A stretch of DNA of 64,000 nt from Lysobacterales bacterium (GTDB taxonomy: Bacteria > Pseudomonadota > Gammaproteobacteria > Xanthomonadales > Marinicellaceae): the NCBI GenBank assembly GCA_026988115.1, contig JALSLV010000118.1, positions 18,420-82,419 of the forward strand, read 5' to 3'. The notes beneath the pieces were generated by a model. That model saw only the letters and a program-made list of their open reading frames with translations, did not search any database and was not told the origin of the DNA. The position numbers were made by a program, and so were the translations under genes. Shown piece after piece: positions 28,004 to 37,996 of this stretch (position 1 is its first letter; each line of letters begins with the position of its first letter).

Positions 28004-29172
28004 AATACGTCGATGAATTTAGAGACCCTGCCAAAGCCAAGGCATTAATCAGTCAAATAAATGGTTTAAAAGAAAAACTAGGCATAAAAGATGGTGCAAT
28101 GCCGATACAATTGATGGAATTTTGTGGAGGTCACACGCACACCATTTTCCGTTATGGCATCGAACCAATGTTGCCTGATTGGGTGGAAATGATTCATGGA
28201 CCAGGTTGTCCAGTTTGTGTCTTACCCATGGGTCGAGTGGATAACTGTGTGGAACTTGCCGAACGTCCAGAAGTGATATTTACCACCTTTGGCGATGCCA
28301 TGCGAGTGCCTGGTTCTAAAAAAAGTTTGTTGCAAGCCAAGGCCGATGGTGCTGATGTGCGCATGACTTATTCACCCATGGATGCCTTAGAACTGGCAAA
28401 AAGAAATCCGATGCGTGAAGTGATATTTTTTGGGCTAGGTTTTGAAACCACCATGCCGAGTACCGCATTGACAGTGATACAAGCAAAAAACCAAGGCATC
28501 AAAAATTTTTCATTGTTTTGTAATCACATAACTACGGTTCCAACCATAAAAGCCGTGCTTGATTCACCCGATATGCGCATTGACGGATTTTTAGCACCCG
28601 GTCATGTCAGCATGGTGGTTGGAGAGCGTCCTTTTGATTTTATTGCCGATGTGTATCATAAACCGATAGTTATAACAGGCTTTGAGCCATTAGATATTTT
28701 ACAGTCAATTTGGATGGTGTTATCGCAACTGGCAGAAAAACGTTGCACGGTAGAAAACCAATACGCCCGTATTGTACCACCAAACGGCAACCCTGCAGCA
28801 CTCAATGCCATGGCAAAAGTTTTTGAATTACGTGAATTTTTTGAGTGGCGTGGATTAGGTTCAATTGATCATTCAGGTGTTAAAATGCGTGAAGAATACC
28901 AAGACTTTGATGCTGAAGTAAAATTTGCCGTACCCTTATTAAAAATTGCCGACCCAAAGTCTTGCCAATGTGGCGAAGTAGTTAAAGGCGTATTGCGTCC
29001 GTGGGAATGTAAAATATTTGGTGGTGCGTGTACTCCAGAAACGCCAATGGGGGCACTAATGGTGTCATCCGAAGGGGCTTGTGCAGCTTATTACAGCTTT
29101 GGCGATATTCCACAATTGCTTGCCAAGCGAGAACAACAAATTAAAATAAATATTAAGGATAAGTCAGCATGA
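28000..29172 (+). CDS. hypD: Hydrogenase maturation scaffold HypD
   Basis: 390 residues. HypD holds the Fe(CN)2CO unit together with HypC through an iron-sulfur cluster and a redox-active Cys. The motifs are MEFCGGHTHTIFRYG (about 37-51), GPGCPVCVLP (about 67-77), FGLGFETTMPST, and the C-terminal cluster cysteines in DPKSCQCGEVVKG, PWECKIFGGACTPE and EGACAAYY. Normal length. Overlaps both neighbours by four bases. Confidence 0.97.
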   Translation: MKYVDEFRDPAKAKALISQINGLKEKLGIKDGAMPIQLMEFCGGHTHTIFRYGIEPMLPDWVEMIHGPGCPVCVLPMGRVDNCVELAERPEVIFTTFGDAMRVPGSKKSLLQAKADGADVRMTYSPMDALELAKRNPMREVIFFGLGFETTMPSTALTVIQAKNQGIKNFSLFCNHITTVPTIKAVLDSPDMRIDGFLAPGHVSMVVGERPFDFIADVYHKPIVITGFEPLDILQSIWMVLSQLAEKRCTVENQYARIVPPNGNPAALNAMAKVFELREFFEWRGLGSIDHSGVKMREEYQDFDAEVKFAVPLLKIADPKSCQCGEVVKGVLRPWECKIFGGACTPETPMGALMVSSEGACAAYYSFGDIPQLLAKREQQIKINIKDKSA

Positions 29173-30215
29173 GCCGTATCAAAAGAAAACTAAACGCTGA
29201 AATAATTACCTTAGCTCATGGCAGTGGCGGCAAAGCCATGCGAGATTTAATTGATGATGTTTTTGTTAGTGGTTTTGACAATTCGCATTTGGATGAACTC
29301 GAAGACCAAGCAAAATTTAACCTCAGCGACCTTGCAAAACATGGTAACAGGCTGGCAATGACCACCGATTCTTATGTAGTTGACCCATTATTCTTTCCTG
29401 GAGGAGATATTGGTAAATTAGCCATTACTGGTACGGTTAATGATTTAGCCGTAGGCGGAGCAAAGCCTTTGTACTTGACTTGCAGCATGATAATTGAAGA
29501 AGGTTTTAAGGTTGAAACGCTGCGTAAAATTGTAAAATCCATGAAAAAAACCGCCGATGATGCCGGTGTTAAAATTGTCACAGGCGATACCAAAGTGGTC
29601 AATAAGGGCGAGTGCGACAAGTTATTTATTAACACCACAGGCATTGGTGTTATTGCAGAAAATATAAATATTGCTGCCAGTCGTGCTCAAGTGGGTGATG
29701 TGGTTATAATCAATGGTTTTGTTGGCGATCATGGTGCGGCTATTGTTGATGCTCGTGGTGAAATGTCGCTAGAAAATACCATCAAATCGGATTGCCAAGT
29801 ACTCAATAGTTTAATTCAAAAGATGTTAGAAGTTTGTCCTGCTATACATTGCATGAGAGATGCCACTCGTGGAGGACTTGCTACCGTGTTAAACGAATTT
29901 GCCCAAAGCAGTCAAGTCAATATCACCATTAATGAAACACAAATTCCAATACGCCCAGAAGTACGCGGTATGTGTGAAATACTCGGGCTTGACCCTTTGT
30001 ATTTAGCCAATGAAGGCAAGCTGATTGCTGTTGTTCCAGCAGATAGTGCAAATAAAGTTTTGCAAGTTATGCAAAAACACCCTGCCGGCATAGACAGTGC
30101 TATTATTGGTAAGGTTGAAAAACAGCCCGCATCACGAGTCATTCTCGCTACCAGCTTTGGTGGCAACCGTATAGTTGATATGTTAGTAGGCGAACAATTA
30201 CCGAGGATATGTTGA
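29169..30215 (+). CDS. hypE: Carbamoyl dehydratase HypE
   Basis: 348 residues, of the PurM/ThiL-like ATP-grasping fold. The N-terminal LAHGSGGKAMRDLI is the family's ATP-binding start, followed by TTDSYVVDPLFFPGGDIG. The last residues are PRIC, with the terminal Cys that receives the carbamoyl group from HypF and is dehydrated to thiocyanate. The last of the hyp set; the permease gene follows after five bases. Confidence 0.97.
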   Translation: MSRIKRKLNAEIITLAHGSGGKAMRDLIDDVFVSGFDNSHLDELEDQAKFNLSDLAKHGNRLAMTTDSYVVDPLFFPGGDIGKLAITGTVNDLAVGGAKPLYLTCSMIIEEGFKVETLRKIVKSMKKTADDAGVKIVTGDTKVVNKGECDKLFINTTGIGVIAENINIAASRAQVGDVVIINGFVGDHGAAIVDARGEMSLENTIKSDCQVLNSLIQKMLEVCPAIHCMRDATRGGLATVLNEFAQSSQVNITINETQIPIRPEVRGMCEILGLDPLYLANEGKLIAVVPADSANKVLQVMQKHPAGIDSAIIGKVEKQPASRVILATSFGGNRIVDMLVGEQLPRIC

Positions 30216-30219
30216 AACG

Positions 30220-30918
30220 ATGGATTTAAGTCTTTTATTATTGGGGTTTTTAATTGGCATGCGTCACGCCTTGGAAGCTGATCATGTGGCGGCTGTAGCG
30301 AGCTTGGTAACGGGCAATACAAGCTTTAAAAGTACCGTTCTACACGGAGCGGTTTGGGGTGTAGGGCATACCATTACTTTATTGGTGTTTGGTTCAGTTG
30401 CCTTAATTGTCGATGGCATAATTCCGAACGATTTTGCCAGAACTCTAGAGTTTGCAGTGGGAATCATGTTAATACTATTGGGTATTGATGTTTTGTATCG
30501 ACTCAACAAAAAACGCATACACTTTCATGCACATAAGCATGGTGAAGAAGTTAAGCACTTCCATGCCCATTCGCATGATGAAAACAAGCCCCATGACCAA
30601 GATAAACATGAGCACAAACATAAAGAACCATTTCCAAAGCGTGCTTTGTATATTGGCTTGATGCACGGCATGGCAGGCTCGGCAGCGTTGATAATTTTAA
30701 CCTTAAATACCGTTGAAACACCATTAATGGCACTTAGCTATATCGCCTTTTTTGGAATTGGTTCAATTTTGGGTATGGCATTGTTGTCCATGGTTATTGC
30801 TGTACCACTAAAATATTCAGCCACGAAAATAAACTGGCTATATAACGCCATGCATATTTCTGTGGCATTTGTAACAGTTGGCATAGGTAGCATGATTGTA
30901 TTTGACTATTTTTCTTAA
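30220..30918 (+). CDS. Nickel/cobalt permease of the NicO/UreH type
   Basis: 232 residues, about six membrane spans. The first helix carries MRHALEADHVAAV, the HxxxxDH metal motif of nickel/cobalt transporters. A cytoplasmic or periplasmic loop (about 105-145) is very rich in His (HFHAHKHGEEVKHFHAHSH), probably nickel-binding. As the last gene of the hydrogenase operon it most likely imports nickel for HypA/HypB. The metal specificity is inferred from context. Confidence 0.88.
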   Translation: MDLSLLLLGFLIGMRHALEADHVAAVASLVTGNTSFKSTVLHGAVWGVGHTITLLVFGSVALIVDGIIPNDFARTLEFAVGIMLILLGIDVLYRLNKKRIHFHAHKHGEEVKHFHAHSHDENKPHDQDKHEHKHKEPFPKRALYIGLMHGMAGSAALIILTLNTVETPLMALSYIAFFGIGSILGMALLSMVIAVPLKYSATKINWLYNAMHISVAFVTVGIGSMIVFDYFS

Positions 30919-30925
30919 TAGCCTT

Positions 30926-31363
30926 TTATATTTTCACGACCAAAATATCACACGGAGTGCCATGAACGACACTTGAAGCAGTTGAACCAAGCAACAGTGC
31001 AATTCCGTGACGACCGTGTGAACCAATAACGATACAATCGGCATCATTTTGTTTGGCAAAATTTCTTATTTCTTTAGGAGCGCTGCCTGTCAAAACATGA
31101 GTGTTTACAGTTGGAATGTCGTATTTATTTGCAATCTTTCCAATTAAGTTTTTTACTTTATTTTCTTGCTCATGAACGATTGCATCATCATCATTCAAAT
31201 CGACAAGAGATGAATCGCTTACCAAACTAACAGGCGTTTCGTCCCACACATATATCATTTCAATTATTCCATCTTGTGCAACGATGTTCTTGGCCTTTTG
31301 GACAACACTTTTATATTCGCCTAAAGGATCAATTGCTAAAACAATTTTTTCATACACTGACAT
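30926..31363 (-). CDS. Universal stress protein (UspA family)
   Basis: 145 residues of Usp fold. It starts with the strand KIVLAIDPLG and ends with the nucleotide-binding signature GSHGRHGIALLLGSTAS and CDILVVKI. ATP binding is likely. It converges with the nickel permease gene. The cue it responds to is not visible from the sequence. Confidence 0.93.
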   Translation of the reverse strand: MSVYEKIVLAIDPLGEYKSVVQKAKNIVAQDGIIEMIYVWDETPVSLVSDSSLVDLNDDDAIVHEQENKVKNLIGKIANKYDIPTVNTHVLTGSAPKEIRNFAKQNDADCIVIGSHGRHGIALLLGSTASSVVHGTPCDILVVKI

Positions 31364-31433
31364 ATTTATTTCCCTAGTTGGATTTTGTAACTCGTATTAT
31401 ATTAAAATACTGTTATGTTTGTGTTACAAAAAA

Positions 31434-32900
31434 TTATTTTACGCTTTCATTTATTAAATATTGCACCATCATGGCGACAGGACGTCCTGTTGCGCCTTCT
31501 TTTTTGTTGTTCCACGCGGTTCCAGCTATATCAATGTGTGCCCAATTGACGTCATCGCAAAAGCGACTTAAAAAACATCCAGCAGTTATTGAACCACCAG
31601 CAAAGCCACCAACGTTTTGCATATCGGCAAAGGTAGTATCGATTTGTTTTTGGTATTCATCCCACAATGGTAATTGCCATGCTTTGTCATTAACTTGGAT
31701 GCCAGCATTTAATATATCTTGTGGTAGTTGCTCTTGTTTTGACATCACTGCTGAGGCAACATGCCCCAATGCAACAACGCATGCGCCAGTTAATGTCGCC
31801 AAATCAATCAGCACTTGAGGCTTGTATTCTTGTGCGTAAGTTAAGGCATCACATAAAATCATGCGTCCTTCGGCATCGGTGTTGAGTACTTCAATTGTTT
31901 TGCCCGAATAACTGGTGACCACATCACCTGGTCGGTAAGCATCGCCATCAGGCATGTTTTCAACAGCAGGGACAATCATGATTAAGTTAATTGGCAGTTG
32001 CATTTCGGCTACGGCGACGAATGTTCCAAACACGGTGGCAGCGCCACACATATCGTATTTCATTTCATCCATGTTGGCACCAGGTTTTAAGGAAATACCT
32101 CCTGTATCAAAGGTTATGCCTTTTCCGACTAGGACGTGAGGTTTTTGGGTTTTCTTCGCGCCCGTGTATTTCAAAACTATCATTTTTGATTCATTGCGAG
32201 AGCCACGACCCACGGCTAATAATGAATTCATCTTTAATTTGGTCATTTTCTTTTCATCTAAAATGGTAAGCGAACAATTGTCGTATTTTTTAGCAATGCT
32301 TCGCGCTTGTTTGGCAAGATAATCAGGGTTGCAAATATTGGGTGGTAGGTTACCTAACGCACGAGTGGTTTCAACGCCTGTTGCAATGGCAGCAGCTTGT
32401 TTAATGTTATTTGCCGCTTTTTTATCAGCGTACATCGCCATTGAAGTTAAGCCATACTTGTCGTCTTTTTTGAAGTTTTTGGTGACTTCATAGCGATAAG
32501 CGGCATGTGATGCAGCAATGGCACTGATTTTGGCAACCGTTGCTGAATCAAAGTCCATAAAAGCCAATGAAGGAATATAATTGCTGACGGTTTTGACTGG
32601 AGTGCTTGCTACGGCTTTAACGGCTTTTGTTGTGGCATCTTGAATGGTGCCAAGAGTGCACTTGTTATTATCACCAAGTCCAATAAGGATAATTCTTTGA
32701 CCTGAATCGGCAAATAAGGTTAATGTTTCTGCTGTTTTTCCAGAAAAGTCTTTTGCCTTAATGCGGACAGTAATTTGTTTGTTGAGTAGTTGATCGGCTT
32801 CTTTGGCAATGGTATTTAATTTACCATCAGAAAATACTCCAATGAACAAAGCATTTGCTTTTGATTTATTTGGGGTTAATAATGATGAGGTGATTTTCAT
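31434..32900 (-). CDS. pepA: Leucyl aminopeptidase (M17)
   Basis: 488 residues; removes N-terminal amino acids with two metal ions. The signature NTDAEGRMILCDAL is present, and VGKGITFDTGGISLKP supplies the metal-binding Lys and Asp. ATG 32900 was chosen because GGAG lies seven bases upstream; the ATG at 32912 is part of that same ribosome-binding region. Divergent from lptF, the usual arrangement in gammaproteobacteria. In E. coli PepA also binds DNA; whether this one does is not visible. Confidence 0.96.
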   Translation of the reverse strand: MKITSSLLTPNKSKANALFIGVFSDGKLNTIAKEADQLLNKQITVRIKAKDFSGKTAETLTLFADSGQRIILIGLGDNNKCTLGTIQDATTKAVKAVASTPVKTVSNYIPSLAFMDFDSATVAKISAIAASHAAYRYEVTKNFKKDDKYGLTSMAMYADKKAANNIKQAAAIATGVETTRALGNLPPNICNPDYLAKQARSIAKKYDNCSLTILDEKKMTKLKMNSLLAVGRGSRNESKMIVLKYTGAKKTQKPHVLVGKGITFDTGGISLKPGANMDEMKYDMCGAATVFGTFVAVAEMQLPINLIMIVPAVENMPDGDAYRPGDVVTSYSGKTIEVLNTDAEGRMILCDALTYAQEYKPQVLIDLATLTGACVVALGHVASAVMSKQEQLPQDILNAGIQVNDKAWQLPLWDEYQKQIDTTFADMQNVGGFAGGSITAGCFLSRFCDDVNWAHIDIAGTAWNNKKEGATGRPVAMMVQYLINESVK

Positions 32901-33040
32901 GCGTTTCTCCATAAAATTTTTAGTTTATGTTAAGATTCGCATTTTTGAGAATAGTTAGTGCTATTTCTTAACTGGTCAAGCATTTTAAACAAGATTTTTG
33001 TTTTCTGCTAGGAATAAATTAATCCTTTTGAGATTTTTTG

Positions 33041-34108
33041 ATGCAAATTTTAGGTAAATATCTTCGTAAAGAAACGCTGATTGCATTTTTTGCAATCTTA
33101 TTGGTTCTGATGGTGTTCACTATTGGCAACTCGTTTGCAGGAACTTTGCGCGCCATAGCCCGAGGAGTTTTGCCAGCTTCAATGGTTTATGTGGAATTAG
33201 GTTTGCGCAGCATAGATGCTTTGACTATCCTATTGCCTTTGTCTTTGTATTTGGCAATCCTTTTTAAGTTGGCACAGTTATACCGCAATCAGGAAGCTGT
33301 TATTTTTCATACCTCGGGTGTTAGCAGCATGAAAATGTTGAAGATGTATGTGCCTATGATGGGATTCTTTTTTGTCTTTTTACTGTTGTTATCGGTTTTT
33401 ATTTTGCCAGTTGTTTCTCGCACATCTGAAAAATTAACTTTGGCTGCCAGTAAAAATGTGTCGCTTATGGGTTTAAAGGAAGGGGTTTTTCAAGAAATTT
33501 CAGGCAGTAATTCGGTTATTTATGTCCGCAAACTTAATGTTGAAGAAAACAAGCTGGAGAATATTTTTCTCAATATTCGGCACGAGGATAGGGTTGATAC
33601 TTTGACTGCAGAATACGGCTATCAATATGAAGATGAACAAACCAAGGAGCGGTACATTTCATTGTACAATGGATTTCGGAACGAAGGGGTGCCTGGAAGT
33701 AAAAAGTATAACTTAATGAAATTTGAACGAAATGACATAAAACTGCCTCGATTAAAAGGCAAATCAGTTGATGTTGACGAAAAGGGAAAAACAATACTGG
33801 AGTTATTGGATTCTGATAGGATGGTAGATAAAGCAGAGATTCATCGGCGCTTATCTCCAGCTTTTAATATACTTGTGCTAATTATATTGGCATTGTCAAT
33901 TTCAAAGACCTCTCCTCGTGATGGTAAATACGGCAGTTTGATACTTGGGTTATTAATTTTTACCGCCTATATTAATCTTTTATTTATCGCGATATCTATG
34001 GTTGAACAAGGGAAAATCCCATTCTGGTTAGGTAGCTGGTGGGTGCATGCGTTGTTTCTTGCCTATGGGTTTTACCGAATTTATAAAGCCGACAGTGCTA
34101 ATAGGTAA
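33041..34108 (+). CDS. lptF: LPS export permease LptF
   Basis: 355 residues. LptF and LptG form the membrane part of the LptB2FG transporter that extracts LPS from the inner membrane. There are three N-terminal spans, a central periplasmic beta-jellyroll (about 135-255), then three C-terminal spans starting near FNILVLIILALSIS. ATG 33041 was preferred to the TTG one codon upstream. Five bases before lptG. Confidence 0.95.
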   Translation: MQILGKYLRKETLIAFFAILLVLMVFTIGNSFAGTLRAIARGVLPASMVYVELGLRSIDALTILLPLSLYLAILFKLAQLYRNQEAVIFHTSGVSSMKMLKMYVPMMGFFFVFLLLLSVFILPVVSRTSEKLTLAASKNVSLMGLKEGVFQEISGSNSVIYVRKLNVEENKLENIFLNIRHEDRVDTLTAEYGYQYEDEQTKERYISLYNGFRNEGVPGSKKYNLMKFERNDIKLPRLKGKSVDVDEKGKTILELLDSDRMVDKAEIHRRLSPAFNILVLIILALSISKTSPRDGKYGSLILGLLIFTAYINLLFIAISMVEQGKIPFWLGSWWVHALFLAYGFYRIYKADSANR

Positions 34109-34113
34109 AGCGT

Positions 34114-35205
34114 ATGTTTACTGTATTAAACCGTTATATTATCAAGTCAATAAGCATGGGATTGATTTTGTCTGTTAGCATGTTTTTGACATTGACCATT
34201 TTATTGGATTTTATTAAGCAAGTTAACTGGATTGGAACAGGCGATTTTACCGTTGGCAGTGCTGTTTTCTATATTATTTTGACCATACCCAGTTTAATAT
34301 TTGATTATTTCCCTGTTAGCGGTGTTGTGGGGTTGATGTTGGGTTTGGGAGCATTAGCTGCTAATTCCGAGTTAGTTGTCATCCAGTCTTACGGCGTTAG
34401 TCGACTAAAATTAGCAGGTGTTGTTGTCTTAACTTTTATCGTTTGGTTAGTACCACTCATGTTAGTAGGGGAATACGTCGTACCTCCAGCTAAACTCATG
34501 GCGGAGTCTTACCGCAGTACAAAAATGAGTAACGATGTTGGGCTTGGGCTTATTTCAGGTGTTTGGTTGCGCGATGGCAATATAATTTTTAATGCCACGC
34601 CGATTGGCAACTCTTATGATATAAAGAATGATAATATTGAAATGAACAACGTCACTGTGTATGAACTCGATGATAAACTGCAAGTCGTTAAAGTTTCTAA
34701 AGCACAAAAGGCACAACACAAAAACGGTAACTGGGAACTTTCAGGCTTAGAAGTAACAGACTTTACAGAATTTGGGGTCAAAACTCAGACTATAGACAAA
34801 CAGGTGTGGCCATCGCGAATAAAACCAGAGATATTAAGTATTACCCATTCGCGTCCAAAGTATTTGAGTATCCGAGATATTTTAAAATACAAAAAATTTA
34901 AAAATAACAATGAACATGTGCCTGCAAAATACGACATTGCCCTGTGGTCTAAAATATCTTTTCCTTTGTTGGTGTTAGCCATTGCTCTATCAGGATTGCC
35001 CTTTGTGTTTGGGTTATTGCGCTCTGGTGGTTTTGGGCAACGGCTGTTGATTGGAATCATGTTGGGAGTGATTTTATACCTAATGAATCGAATGTTTTTA
35101 AACGTGGGCGAGGTTTTTCATATTCACCCACTTGTTGTTTCCGTTTTGCCATCATTAACCATTCTTACTTTTGTTCTATTGCTGTTAAGGAGGCAAAAGA
35201 AATAA
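34114..35205 (+). CDS. lptG: LPS export permease LptG
   Basis: 363 residues with the same architecture as LptF: N-terminal spans (about 12-30, 55-110), a periplasmic domain (about 130-265), and C-terminal spans (about 275-360). YIIKSISMGLILSVSMFLTL and LWSKISFPLLVLAIALSG are the typical coupling-helix and helix-5 regions. It runs in one operon with lptF. LptB and LptC are not in the window. Confidence 0.95.
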   Translation: MFTVLNRYIIKSISMGLILSVSMFLTLTILLDFIKQVNWIGTGDFTVGSAVFYIILTIPSLIFDYFPVSGVVGLMLGLGALAANSELVVIQSYGVSRLKLAGVVVLTFIVWLVPLMLVGEYVVPPAKLMAESYRSTKMSNDVGLGLISGVWLRDGNIIFNATPIGNSYDIKNDNIEMNNVTVYELDDKLQVVKVSKAQKAQHKNGNWELSGLEVTDFTEFGVKTQTIDKQVWPSRIKPEILSITHSRPKYLSIRDILKYKKFKNNNEHVPAKYDIALWSKISFPLLVLAIALSGLPFVFGLLRSGGFGQRLLIGIMLGVILYLMNRMFLNVGEVFHIHPLVVSVLPSLTILTFVLLLLRRQKK

Positions 35206-35211
35206 AACGTC

Positions 35212-35634
35212 TTATTTTCCAGGTTCATTATAAGAAGTGTGAGAGTCGCTCACTAAATCCATCCAAGATTTACCCTCTTTTGAGTAAAACTTCCAAAACA
35301 GCCCTAATCCTAAAAGAGCTGTGGATAAAATTCCAACAACAAATCGCATAATGGCTTGTTTCCAAGACAGGTGGTTTTGAGTTTGGTTATTTGGGTGTAT
35401 GTGAATTTTCCATGCCTTCATGCCAATGGTTTGACCACCAACTTTCCAAAAATAAATATAATACAGTGCGATTTCACAGAAAACAAAGCCCTGAAACCAC
35501 CAAGTATGGGCTTTTACAGCATCACCTGAGCGCAAAATTAAAGTTATTCCCGAGGTGACAATCAAAATTCCGACCACAGGAAATACATCATACACAAAAG
35601 CAGCTATGTGCTTAAATACGTTGGTTTTAGACAT
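35212..35634 (-). CDS. RDD-family membrane protein
   Basis: 140 residues, three hydrophobic spans (about 12-30, 45-60, 105-125). It contains the family core KVGGQTIGMKAWKIHI, although the first Arg-Asp-Asp element is changed (FVYDVFPVVG). It converges on lptG with a six-base gap. Function unknown; some RDD proteins act in ion transport. Confidence 0.85.
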   Translation of the reverse strand: MSKTNVFKHIAAFVYDVFPVVGILIVTSGITLILRSGDAVKAHTWWFQGFVFCEIALYYIYFWKVGGQTIGMKAWKIHIHPNNQTQNHLSWKQAIMRFVVGILSTALLGLGLFWKFYSKEGKSWMDLVSDSHTSYNEPGK

Positions 35635-35864
35635 AAAATTTAAATATTAAAAGATTAGTATATTATAACTTTCTAATAAATATAAATCTTTAAATTCAAA
35701 TATAAAAAAATAAAAATCATTGAATAAATACTTTTCTTTTTGTTTAAAGAAATGTATTCTAGACAGACTAAAAGTTGAGTGCAGCTGTAAAAGTGGTTAT
35801 TTTTATAAAATATCCACTCAATACAACTGATTTTCCTTAATCAAAAAAAGAGTGAAAACACGGT

Positions 35865-36644
35865 ATGTTTAATCGTAAAAATCAAAAGAGAACCGTTAAC
35901 AAAATAACAGCAGTTATGTTATTGTTAACAATGGGATGCATCAATGCACAACCCCTAAATACAGCTGTTCAAGTGGCAGTAAACACGAATAAAGCTGCGG
36001 CACAAGCGCAGGTTAGAATAGATAAACTCAGTACGCAGACCGATAATTTGGTTGGACAGTACAGACAAGTCTTGAATGAAATTGAAAGCTTAAGAGCTTA
36101 CAATAAACAATTGGAAGCCGTTGTTAGTGATCAAAGAACTGCTGTTGAATCAATGAATAAGCAAATGACAACATTAGAGCAAACCAACCGAGGTATAGTT
36201 CCAATGATTATTGAAATGGTTGATGCTTTGGGTCAATTAGTTGAAGCAGATTTACCATTCAAAAAACAAAAAAGACTTGAAAGAGTCGCAAAACTTGAAG
36301 GTTTATTAGGGAAGTCTGATTTAACAACGGCTGAGTTGTACAGAAAAGTAACAGAAGCCTATGGGATTGAGCTTGATTACGGTTCAACAGCAGAATCTTA
36401 TCAAGGTGAACTGCCAGATGGTAAAAAAGTAGACTTCTTAAGAGTGGGCAGAAATATTCTTGTTTACCAAACATTTAACCAAGAAGTTTCAGGTTGGTGG
36501 AATCCCAATACACAAAAATTTGAAGAAATGGATAGACGCTACAACGATGAAATTAAGGAAGCGATAAGAATTGCAAGTAAAAAAGCATCACCAAACCTCG
36601 TTGGCTTGCCTGTTTTAGGTGCACAACAAGCAGGAGGTCAATAA
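35865..36644 (+). CDS. DUF3450 exported coiled-coil protein of a TonB-type energiser operon
   Basis: 259 residues. After the signal peptide (ends near MGCINAQ) comes a long coiled coil (about 45-115, LSTQTDNLVGQYRQVLNEIE onward) and then a globular C-terminal domain (VDFLRVGRNILVYQTF, SGWWNPNTQKFEEMD). DUF3450 proteins are regularly the first gene of ExbB-ExbB-ExbD-TonB-TPR clusters. Probably periplasmic. Its ATG is 15 bases past a TTAATC/AAAGAG-rich leader with the 13-base motif described at 35848. Confidence 0.9.
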   Translation: MFNRKNQKRTVNKITAVMLLLTMGCINAQPLNTAVQVAVNTNKAAAQAQVRIDKLSTQTDNLVGQYRQVLNEIESLRAYNKQLEAVVSDQRTAVESMNKQMTTLEQTNRGIVPMIIEMVDALGQLVEADLPFKKQKRLERVAKLEGLLGKSDLTTAELYRKVTEAYGIELDYGSTAESYQGELPDGKKVDFLRVGRNILVYQTFNQEVSGWWNPNTQKFEEMDRRYNDEIKEAIRIASKKASPNLVGLPVLGAQQAGGQ

Positions 36645-36645
36645 C

Positions 36646-37995
36646 ATGAAGAACTTTAAAATGAAAAAAATACTATCATTAGCACTGGTTGCCTTATTTG
36701 TAACCAACCAAGCCTCAGCGATGACTTTAAATGAATTGGTAGAGGTTGTTAGAAAGTCTGCAACCCAAAGCTCGGCAGAAAACAGAAAGCGTGTTAATGA
36801 ATTTAAAAATCAGAGAAATCAACAACAGGCACTGCTAACAAAAGCAAAAGCAACATTAAAAGCATTGGAAGCAAAAACCGATGCGTTAAAGTCTGAATTT
36901 GATGCCAATGAAGAAACATTGGCGAGTTTGGAAACTGTTTTGCATGAAAGATCTGGTAACCTAGGAGAAATGCACGGTACCGTTAAAATTTTAGCAGGAG
37001 ATTTACGTAGCCGCTTAGAGAATTCATTTACCAGTGCTCAATTTAGTGGGCGTTCTGAGTTTTTGAAAAATTTAGCAGCCAACAAGGAACTTCCAAATAT
37101 TGAAGACCTGAAAAAACTGTGGTTAGAGTTCACAAAAGAAATTGCAGAGCAGGCAAAAATAGTGAAATTTACTGCACCAGTTTTGAATGGTAATGGAGAA
37201 ATCGAAGAAAATGTCAACGTCGTTCGTTTAGGTGTTTTTAATGCTTTTGACATGAAAGGTAATTTTTTAACTTGGAATGAAGAAGGTGCGGTTTTGTATA
37301 GAAACAATAAGCAGCCTACTGGAAAGTATAAAGACATGGCAGTCAAATTTGTTAATGCAGCACCTGGTGCTGTGGTTCATGCCCCTATTGATTATTCAAA
37401 AGGTCAAATTCTTGAGTTAGTAACGGCTTCTCCAAGTTTAAAAGAGAAAGTTAAGCAAGGTGGCTTGGTTGGTTATGTTATTATTGGATTAGGAATAATT
37501 GGTTTGTTGCTCGCCTTAATTAAATTCTTAAGCTTGTTAGCATCGGGATCAAAAATTAAGAGCCAATTAAAGAATAAAACGCCAAAATCCAACAATGCAC
37601 TGGGTCGTATTATGTCAGTTTACACTGAAAATCCAGATGCAGATATTGAGACAATGGAATTGAAAATGGATGAAGCAATTCTTCGCGAAACAGCTCCGCT
37701 TGAAAGTGGCTTGTCATTCATCAAAGTGATGTACGTTATTGCGCCCCTAATGGGTCTTCTTGGAACGGTTGTTGGTATGATCGCGACATTCCAAATGATT
37801 ACGCTGTTTGGTACGGGCGATCCAAAATCAATGGCTGGTGGTATTTCACAAGCCTTGGTGACAACGGTACTTGGTTTGGTTGTTGCTATTCCTTTAACCA
37901 TTCTTCACTCAGTTTTACAGTCAATGGCACGAAAGCAAACGCAAATACTAGAAGAGCAAAGTGCTGGTATCATTGCACGTATAGCGGAGAAATAA
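36646..37995 (+). CDS. TolQ/ExbB-family channel protein with periplasmic coiled-coil domain (TtpC-like)
   Basis: 449 residues. Start ATG 36646 is set by GGAGG nine bases upstream. A signal peptide (ends near NQASAM) is followed by a periplasmic coiled coil (about 40-120) and globular part, then a MotA/TolQ/ExbB domain with three spans (about 270-295, 360-385, 410-430; SFIKVMYVIAPLMGLLGTVVGMIATF). In Vibrio TonB2 systems the similar TtpC is required for energy transfer. Directly followed by a small ExbB. Confidence 0.9.
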   Translation: MKNFKMKKILSLALVALFVTNQASAMTLNELVEVVRKSATQSSAENRKRVNEFKNQRNQQQALLTKAKATLKALEAKTDALKSEFDANEETLASLETVLHERSGNLGEMHGTVKILAGDLRSRLENSFTSAQFSGRSEFLKNLAANKELPNIEDLKKLWLEFTKEIAEQAKIVKFTAPVLNGNGEIEENVNVVRLGVFNAFDMKGNFLTWNEEGAVLYRNNKQPTGKYKDMAVKFVNAAPGAVVHAPIDYSKGQILELVTASPSLKEKVKQGGLVGYVIIGLGIIGLLLALIKFLSLLASGSKIKSQLKNKTPKSNNALGRIMSVYTENPDADIETMELKMDEAILRETAPLESGLSFIKVMYVIAPLMGLLGTVVGMIATFQMITLFGTGDPKSMAGGISQALVTTVLGLVVAIPLTILHSVLQSMARKQTQILEEQSAGIIARIAEK

Positions 37996-37996
37996 G

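Noticed and set aside
31378..31818. Plus-strand open frame across the end of pepA
   Set aside because: It lies antisense to pepA, has no ribosome-binding site and no recognisable protein pattern; a shadow of the real gene.
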